Shown piece after piece: positions 1 to 10,483 of a stretch of DNA of 64,000 nucleotides. Origin of the DNA: Streptomyces sp. CB02414 (GTDB lineage Bacteria > Actinomycetota > Actinomycetes > Streptomycetales > Streptomycetaceae). The stretch lies in the NCBI RefSeq assembly GCF_001905385.1, contig NZ_LIPF01000008.1, forward strand, positions 310,001 through 374,000, in the 5' to 3' direction. The notes beneath the pieces are model-generated. The model searched no databases. It saw only the letters and a program-made list of their open reading frames with translations, and had not been told where the DNA came from. Every line of letters begins with the position of its first letter. Positions within the stretch are counted from its first letter, which is position 1. The position numbers were made by a program, and so were the translations under genes.

Positions 1-803
1 ACACGCAGCTGAAGAAGCTCGTCCTGACCCTGCGTCAGGCGGCCGCGGTCAGCCACGAGATGGCCTCCCGCTACGCCGCCGCCCAGACCCGGCTGCGCAA
101 GTTCGAGGAGGCCGGGCCGCCGCCCGAGCCGCCGCGCGAGCAGGACATCCGGATGCGGCTGAAGGGCGGCCGCACGGGCGTCCGCGCCGTCACCTGCGAG
201 CAGCTGGAACTGACGGGCCTGATGAAACCCTTCGACCTGGAGGTCTTCTACGGCGAACGGGTCGCCGTCCTCGGTTCCAACGGCTCGGGCAAGTCGCACT
301 TCCTGCGGCTGCTGGCCGGCGACGACGTGGCCCACACCGGGCAGTGGAAGCTCGGCGCGCGCGTGGTGCCCGGACACTTCGCGCAGACCCACGCCCACCC
401 GGAGCTGCTGGGCCGCAGCCTCCTGGACATCCTGTGGACCGAACACGCCCAGGACCGGGGCGCCGCCATGTCCAGGCTGCGCCGCTACGAACTGACCCAG
501 CAGGCCGAGCAGACCTTCGACCGCCTCTCCGGCGGCCAGCAGGCCCGCTTCCAGATCCTCCTGCTGGAACTCCAGGGTGTCACGGCCCTGCTGCTCGACG
601 AGCCGACCGACAACCTCGACCTGGAGTCGGCCGAAGCCCTCCAGGAAGGCCTGGAGGGCTTCGAGGGCACCGTCCTCGCGGTCACCCACGACCGCTGGTT
701 CGCCCGCTCCTTCGACCGGTACCTCGTCTTCGGCAGTGACGGACGCGTACGCGAGACGCCGGAGCCGGTCTGGGACGAACGACGGGTGGAGCGGGCCCGC
801 TGA
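1..803 (+). CDS. ABC-F family ATPase, C-terminal part (5' end outside window)
   Basis: The frame is open from base 3 with no start, so the gene begins upstream and only its last 266 residues are visible. They hold one complete ABC domain: Walker A GSNGSGKS, signature LSGGQQAR, Walker B LLLDEPTDNLDL and the H-loop VTHD. There are no membrane segments. The DEPTDNLD form and a soluble, presumably duplicated layout are typical of ABC-F proteins, which act on ribosomes as translation factors or protect them from antibiotics. The first ABC domain must lie outside the window. Which ABC-F subgroup this is cannot be told from the second half alone. Confidence 0.85.
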   Translation, partial: TQLKKLVLTLRQAAAVSHEMASRYAAAQTRLRKFEEAGPPPEPPREQDIRMRLKGGRTGVRAVTCEQLELTGLMKPFDLEVFYGERVAVLGSNGSGKSHFLRLLAGDDVAHTGQWKLGARVVPGHFAQTHAHPELLGRSLLDILWTEHAQDRGAAMSRLRRYELTQQAEQTFDRLSGGQQARFQILLLELQGVTALLLDEPTDNLDLESAEALQEGLEGFEGTVLAVTHDRWFARSFDRYLVFGSDGRVRETPEPVWDERRVERAR

Positions 804-1385
804 CGCCCACGCGAGGGCCGGGGGCAGGGCCGGGAGCCGCGGCATCTGGAGCTGGAGGCCGAAACTCCGGGGCTCCGGAGCCCCGGAAGCCGGCACCCGG
901 GAGCCCCAGCCCTGGAGCTGGAGGCTGGGTGCCAGGGGGCTCGAGCCGGAGGCCGAAGCCCCGGAGCCGGAGGCCGGAGGCCGGGGGGAGCCGAGAGCTG
1001 GGGCTCTGGAGCCGGGGGCTGGAGCCCTGAGCGCGGGGGCCTGGGCCGGAGGCCGGTGTCCGGGAGTCGAGAGCCGGGGGCTGGAGCCGGGGGCTGGAGC
1101 CCTGAGCGCGGGGGCCTGGGCCGGAGGGCGGGGGTTGGTGTCCGGGAGTCGAGAGCCGGGGGCTGGAGCTGAGGGCTGGAGCCCCGAGCCCTTACCCCCG
1201 AGCCCCGAGCCCCGTGCCCTGAGCCCCGAGCCCCGTGCCCCGAGCCCGGGGACCTGGGCCGGAGGCCGGAGGTCGGTGTCCCGGAGCCGGGAGCCGGGAG
1301 CCCGGAGCTGAGGGGCCGGAGGCTGGTGGCTGGTGGCCGGGAGGCGGAGCCCGGGAGTCGGTGCCCGGGTGCCGGAAGGCCGGGG
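804..1385. repeat. GC-rich degenerate repeat island between convergent genes
   Basis: This 582-bp spacer between the convergent ABC-F and baeRF-like genes has no credible gene. It is built from short imperfect units of the type GAGCCGGGGGCTGGAGCC. A 44-nt block occurs identically at 1009-1052 and 1084-1127, and a 33-nt block at 1055-1087 and again at 1137-1169. Strong base bias keeps several frames open here, which makes long spurious reading frames. Confidence 0.8.
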
Positions 1386-2507
1386 TCACTTCCAGCGCAG
1401 CAGGGCCCCCAGGCCACCCACCGGTGCGTCCTCGGACGCCTTGGACGGCAGCGCCGGCGTCACCGAGATCGCCGGGGCGCCGGTCATCACCGCCGAGCGC
1501 AGCAGCGCGTCGTCCGCGCGGGCCGACCACGAGTTCTGCTCACCGAGCGTCTTCAGCTCGGTGCGGCGCATCGCCAGCTGGTCGGCGTCCTCACCGATCC
1601 ACACCTCGCGGTGGGTGTCGGGGGCGTCCGGGATGACCAGCAGCTCGTCGATGCGGTGCTCCCGCGCCGCCTCGACCAGCGCGGGCACGCCCTCCGCCGC
1701 GCCGGCCCGGCCCTCGCCGTCCGGTGTGCGGGCGGCCAGGAAGCGGCCCAGGTCGTCCCGCGCCCGCGAACGCACGTGATCGTCGCGCAGCCGCTCCACC
1801 TCGTCGTCCAGCAGCCTGCTGCCGGCACCGCGCGAGGCCTCCGCGATCCGCTCCTGCAGCCGCTTCGGCAGCCGCTCGTGCACGGACCGCCGCTCCCGGT
1901 CGTCGCCCACCAGGATCAGCAGGTCCGCGCCCGTCTCCTCCTGGCACACGGCGAGCGCGTCCGCGATCTCCGCCGCGTTGTGCTCCCAGGTGTTCTCCAC
2001 CCGCAGCTGGAAGTGCCGCTCCGACCAGTCGACGCTGCTCGTGCGGTGCACCGGCCACTGCCGGCCGGTCACGCCGCCCGCGTCCGAACTCCCCAGCGCG
2101 CTGCGCAGCTCGAAGTCGGCACCCTTGCGGTCGATGTACGCCACCACGCACACCGGGTCCTCGCCGGCCAGGTCCAGCAGCGGCGTCACGTGCGGCAACG
2201 GCGCCCAGTCGGCCGTGGTCCCGCCGTACGGGGGACGGGCCAGCTGCGGGTCGAGGACCACCTGGCCGGCGCAGGCGAACAGGGCCCGCCCGTGCGGGTC
2301 GGTGGCGTGGCGCAGTCCCTCCACCGCCTCCCGCACGGCCCGGCAGGTCGCGTCGTCCGCGCCCTGCTCCGCCAGCTCCCGGGCCACCGCGGCGGCCGTC
2401 AGCTCACGCTCGTGGGGGGTGTCCTCCGTGTGCCGGGACAGGTCCACGTACACGGAGGCCCAGGGTCCCTGATGTTCGTAGAGGGGGTGCAGAAACGCGA
2501 GATCCAT
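1386..2507 (-). CDS. baeRF/Vms1-like protein (Rv2629 type)
   Basis: A 373-residue soluble protein. The N terminus (MDLAFLHPLYEHQG followed by ASVYVDLSR) and the later segment LLILVGDDRERRSVHERLP match the actinobacterial Rv2629 family. That family belongs to the bacterial eRF1-like group now named Vms1/Ankzf1-type peptidyl-tRNA hydrolases or baeRF. Such proteins are expected to act on stalled ribosomes or peptidyl-tRNA, but the bacterial role is inferred from the fold. The start is the ATG at 2507, directly behind GGGAGGGAGCCACC. An upstream in-frame extension lacks such a site and runs into the divergent gene. The family assignment rests on remembered sequence style. Confidence 0.7.
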   Translation of the reverse strand: MDLAFLHPLYEHQGPWASVYVDLSRHTEDTPHERELTAAAVARELAEQGADDATCRAVREAVEGLRHATDPHGRALFACAGQVVLDPQLARPPYGGTTADWAPLPHVTPLLDLAGEDPVCVVAYIDRKGADFELRSALGSSDAGGVTGRQWPVHRTSSVDWSERHFQLRVENTWEHNAAEIADALAVCQEETGADLLILVGDDRERRSVHERLPKRLQERIAEASRGAGSRLLDDEVERLRDDHVRSRARDDLGRFLAARTPDGEGRAGAAEGVPALVEAAREHRIDELLVIPDAPDTHREVWIGEDADQLAMRRTELKTLGEQNSWSARADDALLRSAVMTGAPAISVTPALPSKASEDAPVGGLGALLRWK

Positions 2508-2569
2508 GGTGGCTCCCTCCCGGGTGCCGCTCGGGGGTGGTAGTGCTGCGGGGCGGGTACCCGGCCCGC

Positions 2570-2848
2570 ATGAACGAACACGACACACGGGACGACACCA
2601 TGACCGGAGTGGACCCGGGTCGCCTGGACGACCAGCAGCTCATGAAGGAGCTGGAGACCATCCACCGCACGCGCCACGACACCCTCCTCTACGGGTCGAA
2701 CGACGCGCTGCGGGCCCACAACGAGCGCATGGCGCAGCTGGAGGGCGAGTGGCTGCGCCGCAACCCGCGCCGCCCGGTGGCCGCGGGCCGCACCCGCGAG
2801 GGGGCCCGGGAGCGGGGCTGCGGGGAGTCGGCGGCGCCCGGCGGCTGA
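2570..2848 (+). CDS. Small conserved actinobacterial protein
   Basis: A 92-residue hydrophilic protein transcribed divergently from the baeRF-like gene. The core, LDDQQLMKELETIHRTRHDTLLYG followed by NDALRAHNERMAQLEGEWLRR, is rich in charged helix-forming residues and looks like one long helical hairpin. The C-terminal 25 residues are low-complexity and rich in Arg and Gly. It resembles short unnamed actinobacterial families (DUF6158-like) often found near stress genes. No enzymatic motif is visible and no function is assigned. The start is the ATG at 2570. A later in-frame ATG (MTGVDPG) is possible. Confidence 0.65.
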   Translation: MNEHDTRDDTMTGVDPGRLDDQQLMKELETIHRTRHDTLLYGSNDALRAHNERMAQLEGEWLRRNPRRPVAAGRTREGARERGCGESAAPGG

Positions 2849-2886
2849 GCCGGAGGACGGAACCGGCCCGCGCGGAGCCGGGCGCA

Positions 2887-2943
2887 CACCGGAGCCCGGC
2901 CTCCGACGCCGATGGCGGCGGCGTCGGAGGCCGGGCTCCGGTG
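2887..2943. terminator. Perfect 25-bp stem-loop, bidirectional terminator
   Basis: Two 25-nt arms (2887-2911 and 2919-2943) are exact reverse complements around a 7-nt loop. The element sits between the convergent small protein gene and the PfpI gene. It lacks a U-tract, as is usual for streptomycete terminators. Confidence 0.85.
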
Positions 2944-2966
2944 CGACGGCGTGACGCCGGGTCCGC

Positions 2967-3509
2967 TCAGCCGCCCGCCTTGGCGAACTCGGCGAGGTAG
3001 GTCTCGCAGAACGCCTTGAGATCGTCCGGCTTGCGGCTGGTGACCAGCACGTTGTTCCCGTGGTCGCAGACCTTCACCTGTTCGTCCACCCAGGTGGCGC
3101 CCGCGTTGCGAAGATCGGTCCGCAGACTGGGCCACGAGGTCACGACCCGGCCGCGTACGACGTCGGCCTCGACGAGGGTCCACGGGGCGTGGCAGATGGC
3201 GGCCACCGGACGCCCCTGCTCGAAGAAGTCCCTGACGAACGCCACGGCCTTCTCGTCTGTCCGCAGGAAGTCCGGGTTGGCCACCCCGCCGGGCAGCACC
3301 AGCCCGCCGAACGAGTCGGCCGACGTGTCGCCCACCACCTCGTCCACCGGGAACGTGTCCGCCTTGTCGAGGTGGTCGAAGCCCTGGACCTCACCGGACT
3401 GCGTGGAGACCAGCACGGGTTCGTGACCCGCGTCCTTTGCGGCCTGCCACGGCTCGGTCAGTTCGACCTGCTCCACGCCTTCGGGCGCGGTCAGAAATGC
3501 GATGCGCAT
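2967..3509 (-). CDS. PfpI/DJ-1 family class I glutamine amidotransferase-like protein
   Basis: A 180-residue protein of the usual PfpI length. The nucleophile elbow AICHAPW supplies the catalytic Cys-His pair, preceded by FGGLVLPGGVANPDFL, and VVTSWPSLRTDLRNAGATW is typical of the PfpI/YhbO branch. Members act as cytoplasmic proteases, chaperones or deglycases in stress. The start MRIAFLTAPEG at 3509 gives the canonical first strand. The upstream in-frame ATG would add 21 basic residues not seen in the family. It is the last of three same-strand genes (DUF2795, CBS, PfpI), which may form a small stress cluster. Confidence 0.88.
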   Translation of the reverse strand: MRIAFLTAPEGVEQVELTEPWQAAKDAGHEPVLVSTQSGEVQGFDHLDKADTFPVDEVVGDTSADSFGGLVLPGGVANPDFLRTDEKAVAFVRDFFEQGRPVAAICHAPWTLVEADVVRGRVVTSWPSLRTDLRNAGATWVDEQVKVCDHGNNVLVTSRKPDDLKAFCETYLAEFAKAGG

Positions 3510-3568
3510 GTGGTTTCCGAGTCCTTTCCCGGCGCGCCGGCCTTTGGTCGCCGTCCGGCGCGCGTGTG

Positions 3569-4030
3569 TCATTGGGTCGGCGGGGGCCGCTCCGGCCCGG
3601 ATGGGCCGTCCGGTTCCGCGCGGCTGATGTCGGCGAGCGCCGAGGCCGGGTCGTGGGCCTCGGCCAGGTCGCCGAGGCTCACCACCCCCACCGGCAGCCC
3701 GTCCTCCACGACCGGCAGCCGGCGCACGGCGTGCTCGCGCATCAGCGCGACCGCGTCGGCCACCGGGTCGTCGGGAGACACCAGCAACGGGGCGTCGGTA
3801 CAGACCGCCCGGACGCCCACCGCCATCGGGTCGAGGCCCTCGGCCACCACCCGCACCGTGATGTCACGGTCGGTGACCAGGCCCACGACGTCCTGCCCGT
3901 CCGCCACCACCACGTCACCGATGTTCTGCGTGCGCATGAGCAGCGCCGCCTCGACGACGGAGGAGTCCGGGCGGACGGCGGCCACACCCGGGGTCATGAC
4001 CTCCCTCACGTACTCGGCCACGGAGGCCAC
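3569..4030 (-). CDS. Tandem CBS-domain protein
   Basis: A 153-residue protein made of two CBS motifs. The first is VREVMTPGVAAVRPDSSVVEAA with VVGLVTDRDITVRVVAEG; the second is APLLVSPDDPVADAVALM with VRRLPVVEDGLPVGVVSLGDLA. The pair forms a Bateman module that binds adenine nucleotides. With no attached effector domain it probably works as a standalone energy or redox sensor. The C-terminal 25 residues (PDGPSGPERPPPTQ) are disordered. The stop lies 59 bases before the PfpI start, and the DUF2795 gene ends 12 bases upstream, so co-transcription is likely. Confidence 0.88.
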   Translation of the reverse strand: MASVAEYVREVMTPGVAAVRPDSSVVEAALLMRTQNIGDVVVADGQDVVGLVTDRDITVRVVAEGLDPMAVGVRAVCTDAPLLVSPDDPVADAVALMREHAVRRLPVVEDGLPVGVVSLGDLAEAHDPASALADISRAEPDGPSGPERPPPTQ

Positions 4031-4042
4031 CCTTCCCGGCGG

Positions 4043-4450
4043 CTACGCGCCCTGCGTACCGGCGGGTCCGGGCCCGCCGCTCTCGGTCAGGGCCACCGCC
4101 AGCTCCTGGACGTTGTCGTAGCGCGCCTTGTGCGGCAGTCGTTCCAGTCCCTCGACGAGGGCGTCCGGTGCGTTGCCGCGGCGCAGCGCCCGGGTCAGTT
4201 CCCGCGGGCCGGCGGGGAAGGTGCCGCGGGTCAGGTTCCGGGCCAGTTCGAGCCGGAGAGCCTCCAGGTAGGTGGGACCGCGGCCCGGAGTCACCGGCCC
4301 GTACATGACGTCGGGGTCGTCCTCCGCGGCCGGCTCCGGGTCGTGCCACTCCTCGGTCCGGGTCGGGTGCCCGGACCGGAGCAGACCCTGCAGTTCGTGC
4401 TTCATCTCGTCGTCGCGGTGGACGCTCATCCGGTCACTGCCTCGCTGCAT
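4043..4450 (-). CDS. DUF2795 domain protein
   Basis: A 135-residue protein. The second half reads LARNLTRGTFPAGPRELTRALRRGNAP followed by LVEGLERLPHKARYDNVQELAVAL, the pattern of DUF2795 (FPA..REL...AR..GA....LE.LP...Y....DV..AL). An N-terminal piece, MKHELQGLLRSGHPTRTEEWHDPEP, contains a similar half-site. Function is unknown in the family, which is frequent in actinobacterial stress clusters. The ATG at 4450 has GGAGGGAGAC directly in front and is preferred over the internal ATG (MSVHRDD). It is the first gene of the DUF2795-CBS-PfpI group. Confidence 0.75.
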   Translation of the reverse strand: MQRGSDRMSVHRDDEMKHELQGLLRSGHPTRTEEWHDPEPAAEDDPDVMYGPVTPGRGPTYLEALRLELARNLTRGTFPAGPRELTRALRRGNAPDALVEGLERLPHKARYDNVQELAVALTESGGPGPAGTQGA

Positions 4451-4651
4451 GTCTCCCTCCAGGTCCTTCAGGGGTGCCGACCGCGTACCCGGACACCGGA
4501 GGCCGACACGGATTCATCCGGACGGGTCCACTCCGATTCCCGCGGACACGGTGCGTGCGGCACCGTGCACGGCGGGTTTGCCCGGCCGGGACGGGGAACC
4601 CGGCCCGCGCCACCACCCCCCACGCCCACCCTTCATCGGGAAGGACGGATC

Positions 4652-4804
4652 ATGGCGGTGCTGCTCGCTGTGTGCATCCCGGTCCTCATGCTCGGCGTGG
4701 TGCTGGCCATGGGCCGCTACGAGGAACTGGTGCTGCCGGGCACCGCGCCACCGTCCGACGACGCCGAAACGGCCGCCCGGACCGACGGCCGGACAGATCA
4801 GTAA
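4652..4804 (+). CDS. 50-residue single-span membrane protein
   Basis: A 50-residue open frame starting MAVLLAVCIPVLMLGVVLAMGRYEELVLPG. It has one hydrophobic helix (about residues 2-20) and an acidic, Thr/Asp-rich tail, and AAGGACGG precedes the ATG. The layout matches small tail-exposed membrane peptides common in Streptomyces. No function is assigned. It lies 68 bases upstream of the UvrA-like gene and could share its transcript. Confidence 0.55.
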   Translation: MAVLLAVCIPVLMLGVVLAMGRYEELVLPGTAPPSDDAETAARTDGRTDQ

Positions 4805-4872
4805 TCGAGAAGCGCCGCCCGCCGCGTGCCGTCTAGCGTGTTCCTGCCGACCCGCCGACGGATGGAGACACG

Positions 4873-7263
<2,391 letters not shown>

Positions 7264-7272
7264 CCCGGGACG

Positions 7273-7316
7273 GATCCCACAGCGCCGGTACCGGTGGTGT
7301 CCGGCGCTGTGGGATC
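7273..7316 (+). terminator. 16-bp stem-loop terminator after the UvrA-like gene
   Basis: The arms 7273-7288 and 7301-7316 are perfectly complementary with a 12-nt loop. The hairpin ends exactly one base before the GTG of the next gene, so that gene cannot carry its own upstream ribosome site outside the stem. Confidence 0.8.
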
Positions 7317-7754
7317 GTGGGCGGCGTGACGACGTTGGAGGACCTGGCCCGGCTGCGGCGCGCCCGCGACCTGATGGACCGCGAGTACGACAAGCCGCTC
7401 GACGTCCCGGCGCTGGCCCGGGTCGCGCTCATGTCGGCGGGCCACTTCTCCCGCAGCTTCCGCGCCGCCTACGGCGAGACCCCGTACAGCTACCTGATGA
7501 CGCGCCGCATCGAGCGGGCCAAGGCCCTGCTGCGGCGGGGCGACATGTCGGTCACCGAGGTCTGCTTCGCCGTCGGCTGTACCTCGCTGGGCTCGTTCAG
7601 CTCCCGCTTCACCGAACTGGTCGGCGAGAGCCCGAGCGCCTACCGGGCCCGCGACCACTCGGACGGCGCCGCCATCCCGGCCTGCGTCGCCAAGGTCTAC
7701 ACCCGACCGGTCAGGAACGGAGAAGCCAGGCCCGCACCCGGGCCCCTAGCGTGA
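7317..7754 (+). CDS. AraC-family transcriptional regulator
   Basis: A 145-residue protein that is essentially only an AraC DNA-binding module. Helix-turn-helix 1 spans about residues 25-50 (VPALARVALMSAGHFSRSFRAAYG) and helix-turn-helix 2 about 75-100 (VTEVCFAVGCTSLGSFSSRFTELVGESP). There is no separate ligand domain. The start is either GTG 7317 or GTG 7326, and neither has a Shine-Dalgarno outside the preceding hairpin, so leaderless translation is plausible. The stop TGA lies 6 bases before the VOC gene ATG, so the two are co-expressed and the VOC protein is the likely target or partner. Confidence 0.88.
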   Translation: MGGVTTLEDLARLRRARDLMDREYDKPLDVPALARVALMSAGHFSRSFRAAYGETPYSYLMTRRIERAKALLRRGDMSVTEVCFAVGCTSLGSFSSRFTELVGESPSAYRARDHSDGAAIPACVAKVYTRPVRNGEARPAPGPLA

Positions 7755-7759
7755 GGCAC

Positions 7760-8176
7760 ATGGACATCAACCTCTCGCAGTGCTTCATCGCCGTCGACGA
7801 CCACGACAAGGCGCTCGCCTTCTACCGGGACGTGCTCGGCATGGAGGTCCGCAACGACGTCGGCTTCGAAGGGATGCGCTGGGTGACCGTCGGTTCCCCG
7901 GCCCAGCCCGACGTGGACATCGTCCTCGAACCCCCGCTCGCCGACCCCAACGCCTCGGCCACCGACAAGGAGGCCATGGACCGGCTGCTCGCCAAGGGCC
8001 TCCTGCGCGGCGTCATCTTCACCACCGACGACGTGGACGCCACCTTCGAGCGCGTCCAGGCCGCGGGCGCCGAGGTCCTCCAGGAGCCGGTCGACCAGCC
8101 CTACGGAGTCCGCGACTGCGCCTTCCGCGACCCGGCCGGCAACATGCTCCGCTTCAACCAGCCGCGCAAGCGGTAG
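7760..8176 (+). CDS. VOC/glyoxalase superfamily protein
   Basis: A 138-residue protein covering one pair of beta-alpha-beta-beta-beta units: CFIAVDDHDKALAFYRDVLGMEV at the N terminus and GVIFTTDDVDATFERVQAAG followed by CAFRDPAGNMLRFNQP at the C terminus. This is the glyoxalase/bleomycin-resistance/dioxygenase fold. Members bind a metal and detoxify or sequester small molecules. The substrate cannot be read from sequence. It is coupled to the AraC regulator immediately upstream. Homologous AraC-VOC pairs suggest local regulation of a detoxification function. Confidence 0.88.
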   Translation: MDINLSQCFIAVDDHDKALAFYRDVLGMEVRNDVGFEGMRWVTVGSPAQPDVDIVLEPPLADPNASATDKEAMDRLLAKGLLRGVIFTTDDVDATFERVQAAGAEVLQEPVDQPYGVRDCAFRDPAGNMLRFNQPRKR

Positions 8177-8465
8177 CCGGAAGCCGGGAAGTCGGGTGTT
8201 TGCCGTGGGGCGAAGGGGGCAGGCGCAAGGTCAGTGCTTCGGACAGGAGGCACGTCCGTGGGAGCGGCGGGACGCCGCCACGGACGCGTCCGTCCGGTGG
8301 CCGGACGCCCTCCCACGGTGACCGCCCGACCCAAGGGCCGTGTCGTCGCACCGGTGACGCGGGGGTTCGACGAACTCCGTGTGCCGTCCGCGTTCGGCGG
8401 TGCCGACCGGGCCGCCGCCCGGCGCGACGACAGGACCCCGCGCTCCGAGGGAGTTGCGACGCACC

Positions 8466-9260
8466 ATGCCGATCCACGCCAGCGTGAAGCACCCGCACGA
8501 CGACGCCCCCGACACCGCCGACGCCTTCCGCCGGCTCACCAGCCTTCCCGACGGTCCGGAACGCGACGCGGTCCGCGACCGGATCGTCGAGGCCTGGCTC
8601 CCCATGGCCGAACGGCTCGCCGGACGCTTCCGCAGCCGCGGCGAGAGCTACGAGGACCTGCGCCAGGTCGCCGCCCTCGGCCTGGTCAAGGCCGTCGACC
8701 GGTACGACCCCGAGCGCGGCAACGCCTTCGAGAGCTACGCCGTGCCGACGATCACCGGCGAGATCAAGCGGCACTTCCGCGACCACATGTGGACCCTGCA
8801 CGTGCCGCGCCGGGTACAGGACCTGCGCAACCGGGTCCGCCACGCCGGGCAGGACCTGTCCCAGACCATCTCGGGCCGCAGGCCCACCGTCGCCGAGATC
8901 GCCGAACACGCCGACATGAGCGAGGAGGACGCGCGGGTCGGCCTGGAGGCCCTGGAGAGCTTCACGGCCCTGTCCCTGGACGCCGAACTTCCCGGCAGCG
9001 AGGACGGCTACTCACTCGGCGACGCCCTCGGCGCCTCCGACCCGGCCCTGGAGACCGTCGTCGACCGCGAGGCAGTGAAGGACCGTCTCGCCGCCCTGCC
9101 CGAGCGTGAACGGGCCATCCTCTACATGCGCTTCTTCGACGACATGACGCAGAGCCGCATCGCCGAACAGCTCGGCATCTCCCAGATGCACGTCTCCCGC
9201 CTGATCAGCCGCTGCTGCGACCGGGTGAGGGAGCAGGTGTTGCGCGACCCGGCGGCCTGA
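8466..9260 (+). CDS. sigK: SigB/SigF-family RNA polymerase sigma factor
   Basis: A 264-residue sigma-70 group 3 factor. Region 2 reads GESYEDLRQVAALGLVKAVDRYDP and FESYAVPTITGEIKRHFRDH, region 3 ISGRRPTVAEIAEHADMS, and region 4 ERERAILYMRFFDDMTQSRIAEQLGISQMHVSRLISR. This set is diagnostic for the SigB/SigF/SigG stress and development sigma factors, of which streptomycetes have many. No anti-sigma RsbW-type gene adjoins it. The symbol sigK is proposed only because gene order recalls S. coelicolor SCO6520; paralogues are close. The start MPIHASV at 8466 is preferred over a 29-residue Arg/Pro-rich extension. A 14-bp palindrome lies at 8280-8293, upstream. Confidence 0.9.
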   Translation: MPIHASVKHPHDDAPDTADAFRRLTSLPDGPERDAVRDRIVEAWLPMAERLAGRFRSRGESYEDLRQVAALGLVKAVDRYDPERGNAFESYAVPTITGEIKRHFRDHMWTLHVPRRVQDLRNRVRHAGQDLSQTISGRRPTVAEIAEHADMSEEDARVGLEALESFTALSLDAELPGSEDGYSLGDALGASDPALETVVDREAVKDRLAALPERERAILYMRFFDDMTQSRIAEQLGISQMHVSRLISRCCDRVREQVLRDPAA

Positions 9261-9501
9261 GCCAGGCGCCGGCCGTGCTCAGGGCCGACGAGGTGGCGGG
9301 GCGTGCGGTGCGGCTGGCCTTGCCGTGCCGTGGGCGACGGCACCGGCGAGGGCGGGTGCCAAACCTGAGCCTCACCCGCTCGGGCGCTCCGTTCCCGCGA
9401 ACGGCGCACGGCGGCGCGCGGGCCCGTGCCGGGAGGGCTGTGATGGCCGAGGGGGCGCGAGTGCCGTGCCCCCGCAGCCGTCGCTCGAAGGAGCCCGACC
9501 C

Positions 9502-10338
9502 ATGCGCCGCACCGCCCGCGCCCTGTCCACCACCGTCCTGGCCGGTGCCGCCCTCGGAGTCTTCGCGGCCCCCGCCCCGGCCGACCCCGGCGTCCCCCCG
9601 CCCCCCATCGGCGTCGGTGAACCCGTCGCCGAGGTCAGCCCGGCCGACGTGGCCCCCGGCGACACCGTCACCGTCTCCGTGACCTGTGCCCCGACCGGCG
9701 GCTCCGCGCCCGCGACCCTCGCCGCCACCTCACCGGCCTTCGAGTCGGGCACGGTGGAGCTGCGCAAAGTGGGCGGCGAGAACGAGGCGACGGCCGGGGC
9801 CGCCTACCGGGGCACCGCCCGCATAGCCGCGGCCGAGGACGTCACGAGCGCCCCGGACGCGGCGGGTTCCGAGGACGCGTGGACGGTCGACGGCGCCTGC
9901 CCCGAGGCGTCCGGCGAGGAGGGCGCCCCCTGGAGCGCGACGATGACCGCGCCCGAGGCGCCGATGACGGTGCCGGACGAACCGCTGCCGGTGCCGGACG
10001 AGCCGGCGGCCGTGCCGGAGGCGGGCGCCGGCGCCGTCGCACCGCCCTGCCCAGGAGCGACGGCCGGGCACGGCGGAACCTCCTCCCGGGGCACGTCCTG
10101 CGCCACCACGAAACCCGCGTGCCCCCAACCGGCTGCCCCGCACGACGGGACCTCCGCGCGGCGGAAGGAGTGCGGCGGCGCGACCGCGGAGCACGGAGTG
10201 CACGCCGGCGCGGGCGGAACGTTCACCGACTCGGTGCCCGTGCTGGCCGCCGGCGGACTCCTCATCGCGGGCGCGGGAGCCGCCGCCGCGCACCGGCTGC
10301 TGCGGTTCCGGCCGCGCGGGGACGCCGAGCACCGCTGA
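9502..10338 (+). CDS. Secreted, C-terminally anchored hypothetical protein
   Basis: A 278-residue protein. A Sec signal peptide (MRRTARALSTTVLAGAALGVFAAPAPA) is followed by an Ig-like region (VSPADVAPGDTVTVSVTC), a Pro-rich repeat (MTVPDEPLPVPDEPAAVPEA) and a Cys-rich part (CPGATAGHGGTSSRGTSC, KPACPQ, ECGG). A final hydrophobic helix (VLAAGGLLIAGAGAAAAHRLL) ends in RFRPRGDAEHR. This is a cell-surface protein held by its tail, like a sortase substrate but without an LPXTG or LAXTG motif. GAAGGAG precedes the ATG. No enzymatic domain is recognised. It lies downstream of the sigma factor gene and could belong to its regulon. Confidence 0.75.
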   Translation: MRRTARALSTTVLAGAALGVFAAPAPADPGVPPPPIGVGEPVAEVSPADVAPGDTVTVSVTCAPTGGSAPATLAATSPAFESGTVELRKVGGENEATAGAAYRGTARIAAAEDVTSAPDAAGSEDAWTVDGACPEASGEEGAPWSATMTAPEAPMTVPDEPLPVPDEPAAVPEAGAGAVAPPCPGATAGHGGTSSRGTSCATTKPACPQPAAPHDGTSARRKECGGATAEHGVHAGAGGTFTDSVPVLAAGGLLIAGAGAAAAHRLLRFRPRGDAEHR

Positions 10339-10483
10339 CCCGCACCGAGTCCGGGCCGCGGTGATCCGTACGACCGGGGGCCGCGGCCATGGCCGGGCGC
10401 CCCGGTGGGTACTTGGAGCAACGACCGGACGAATCGTGCCGGCGGCGACGGGACACGGCACCACGGACTGCGCGGAGGCACGC

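Noticed and set aside
8280..8293. Palindrome ACGGACGCGTCCGT as a binding site for the sigma factor gene
   Set aside because: It is too short and GC-typical to claim as an operator without conservation data; mentioned only with the gene.
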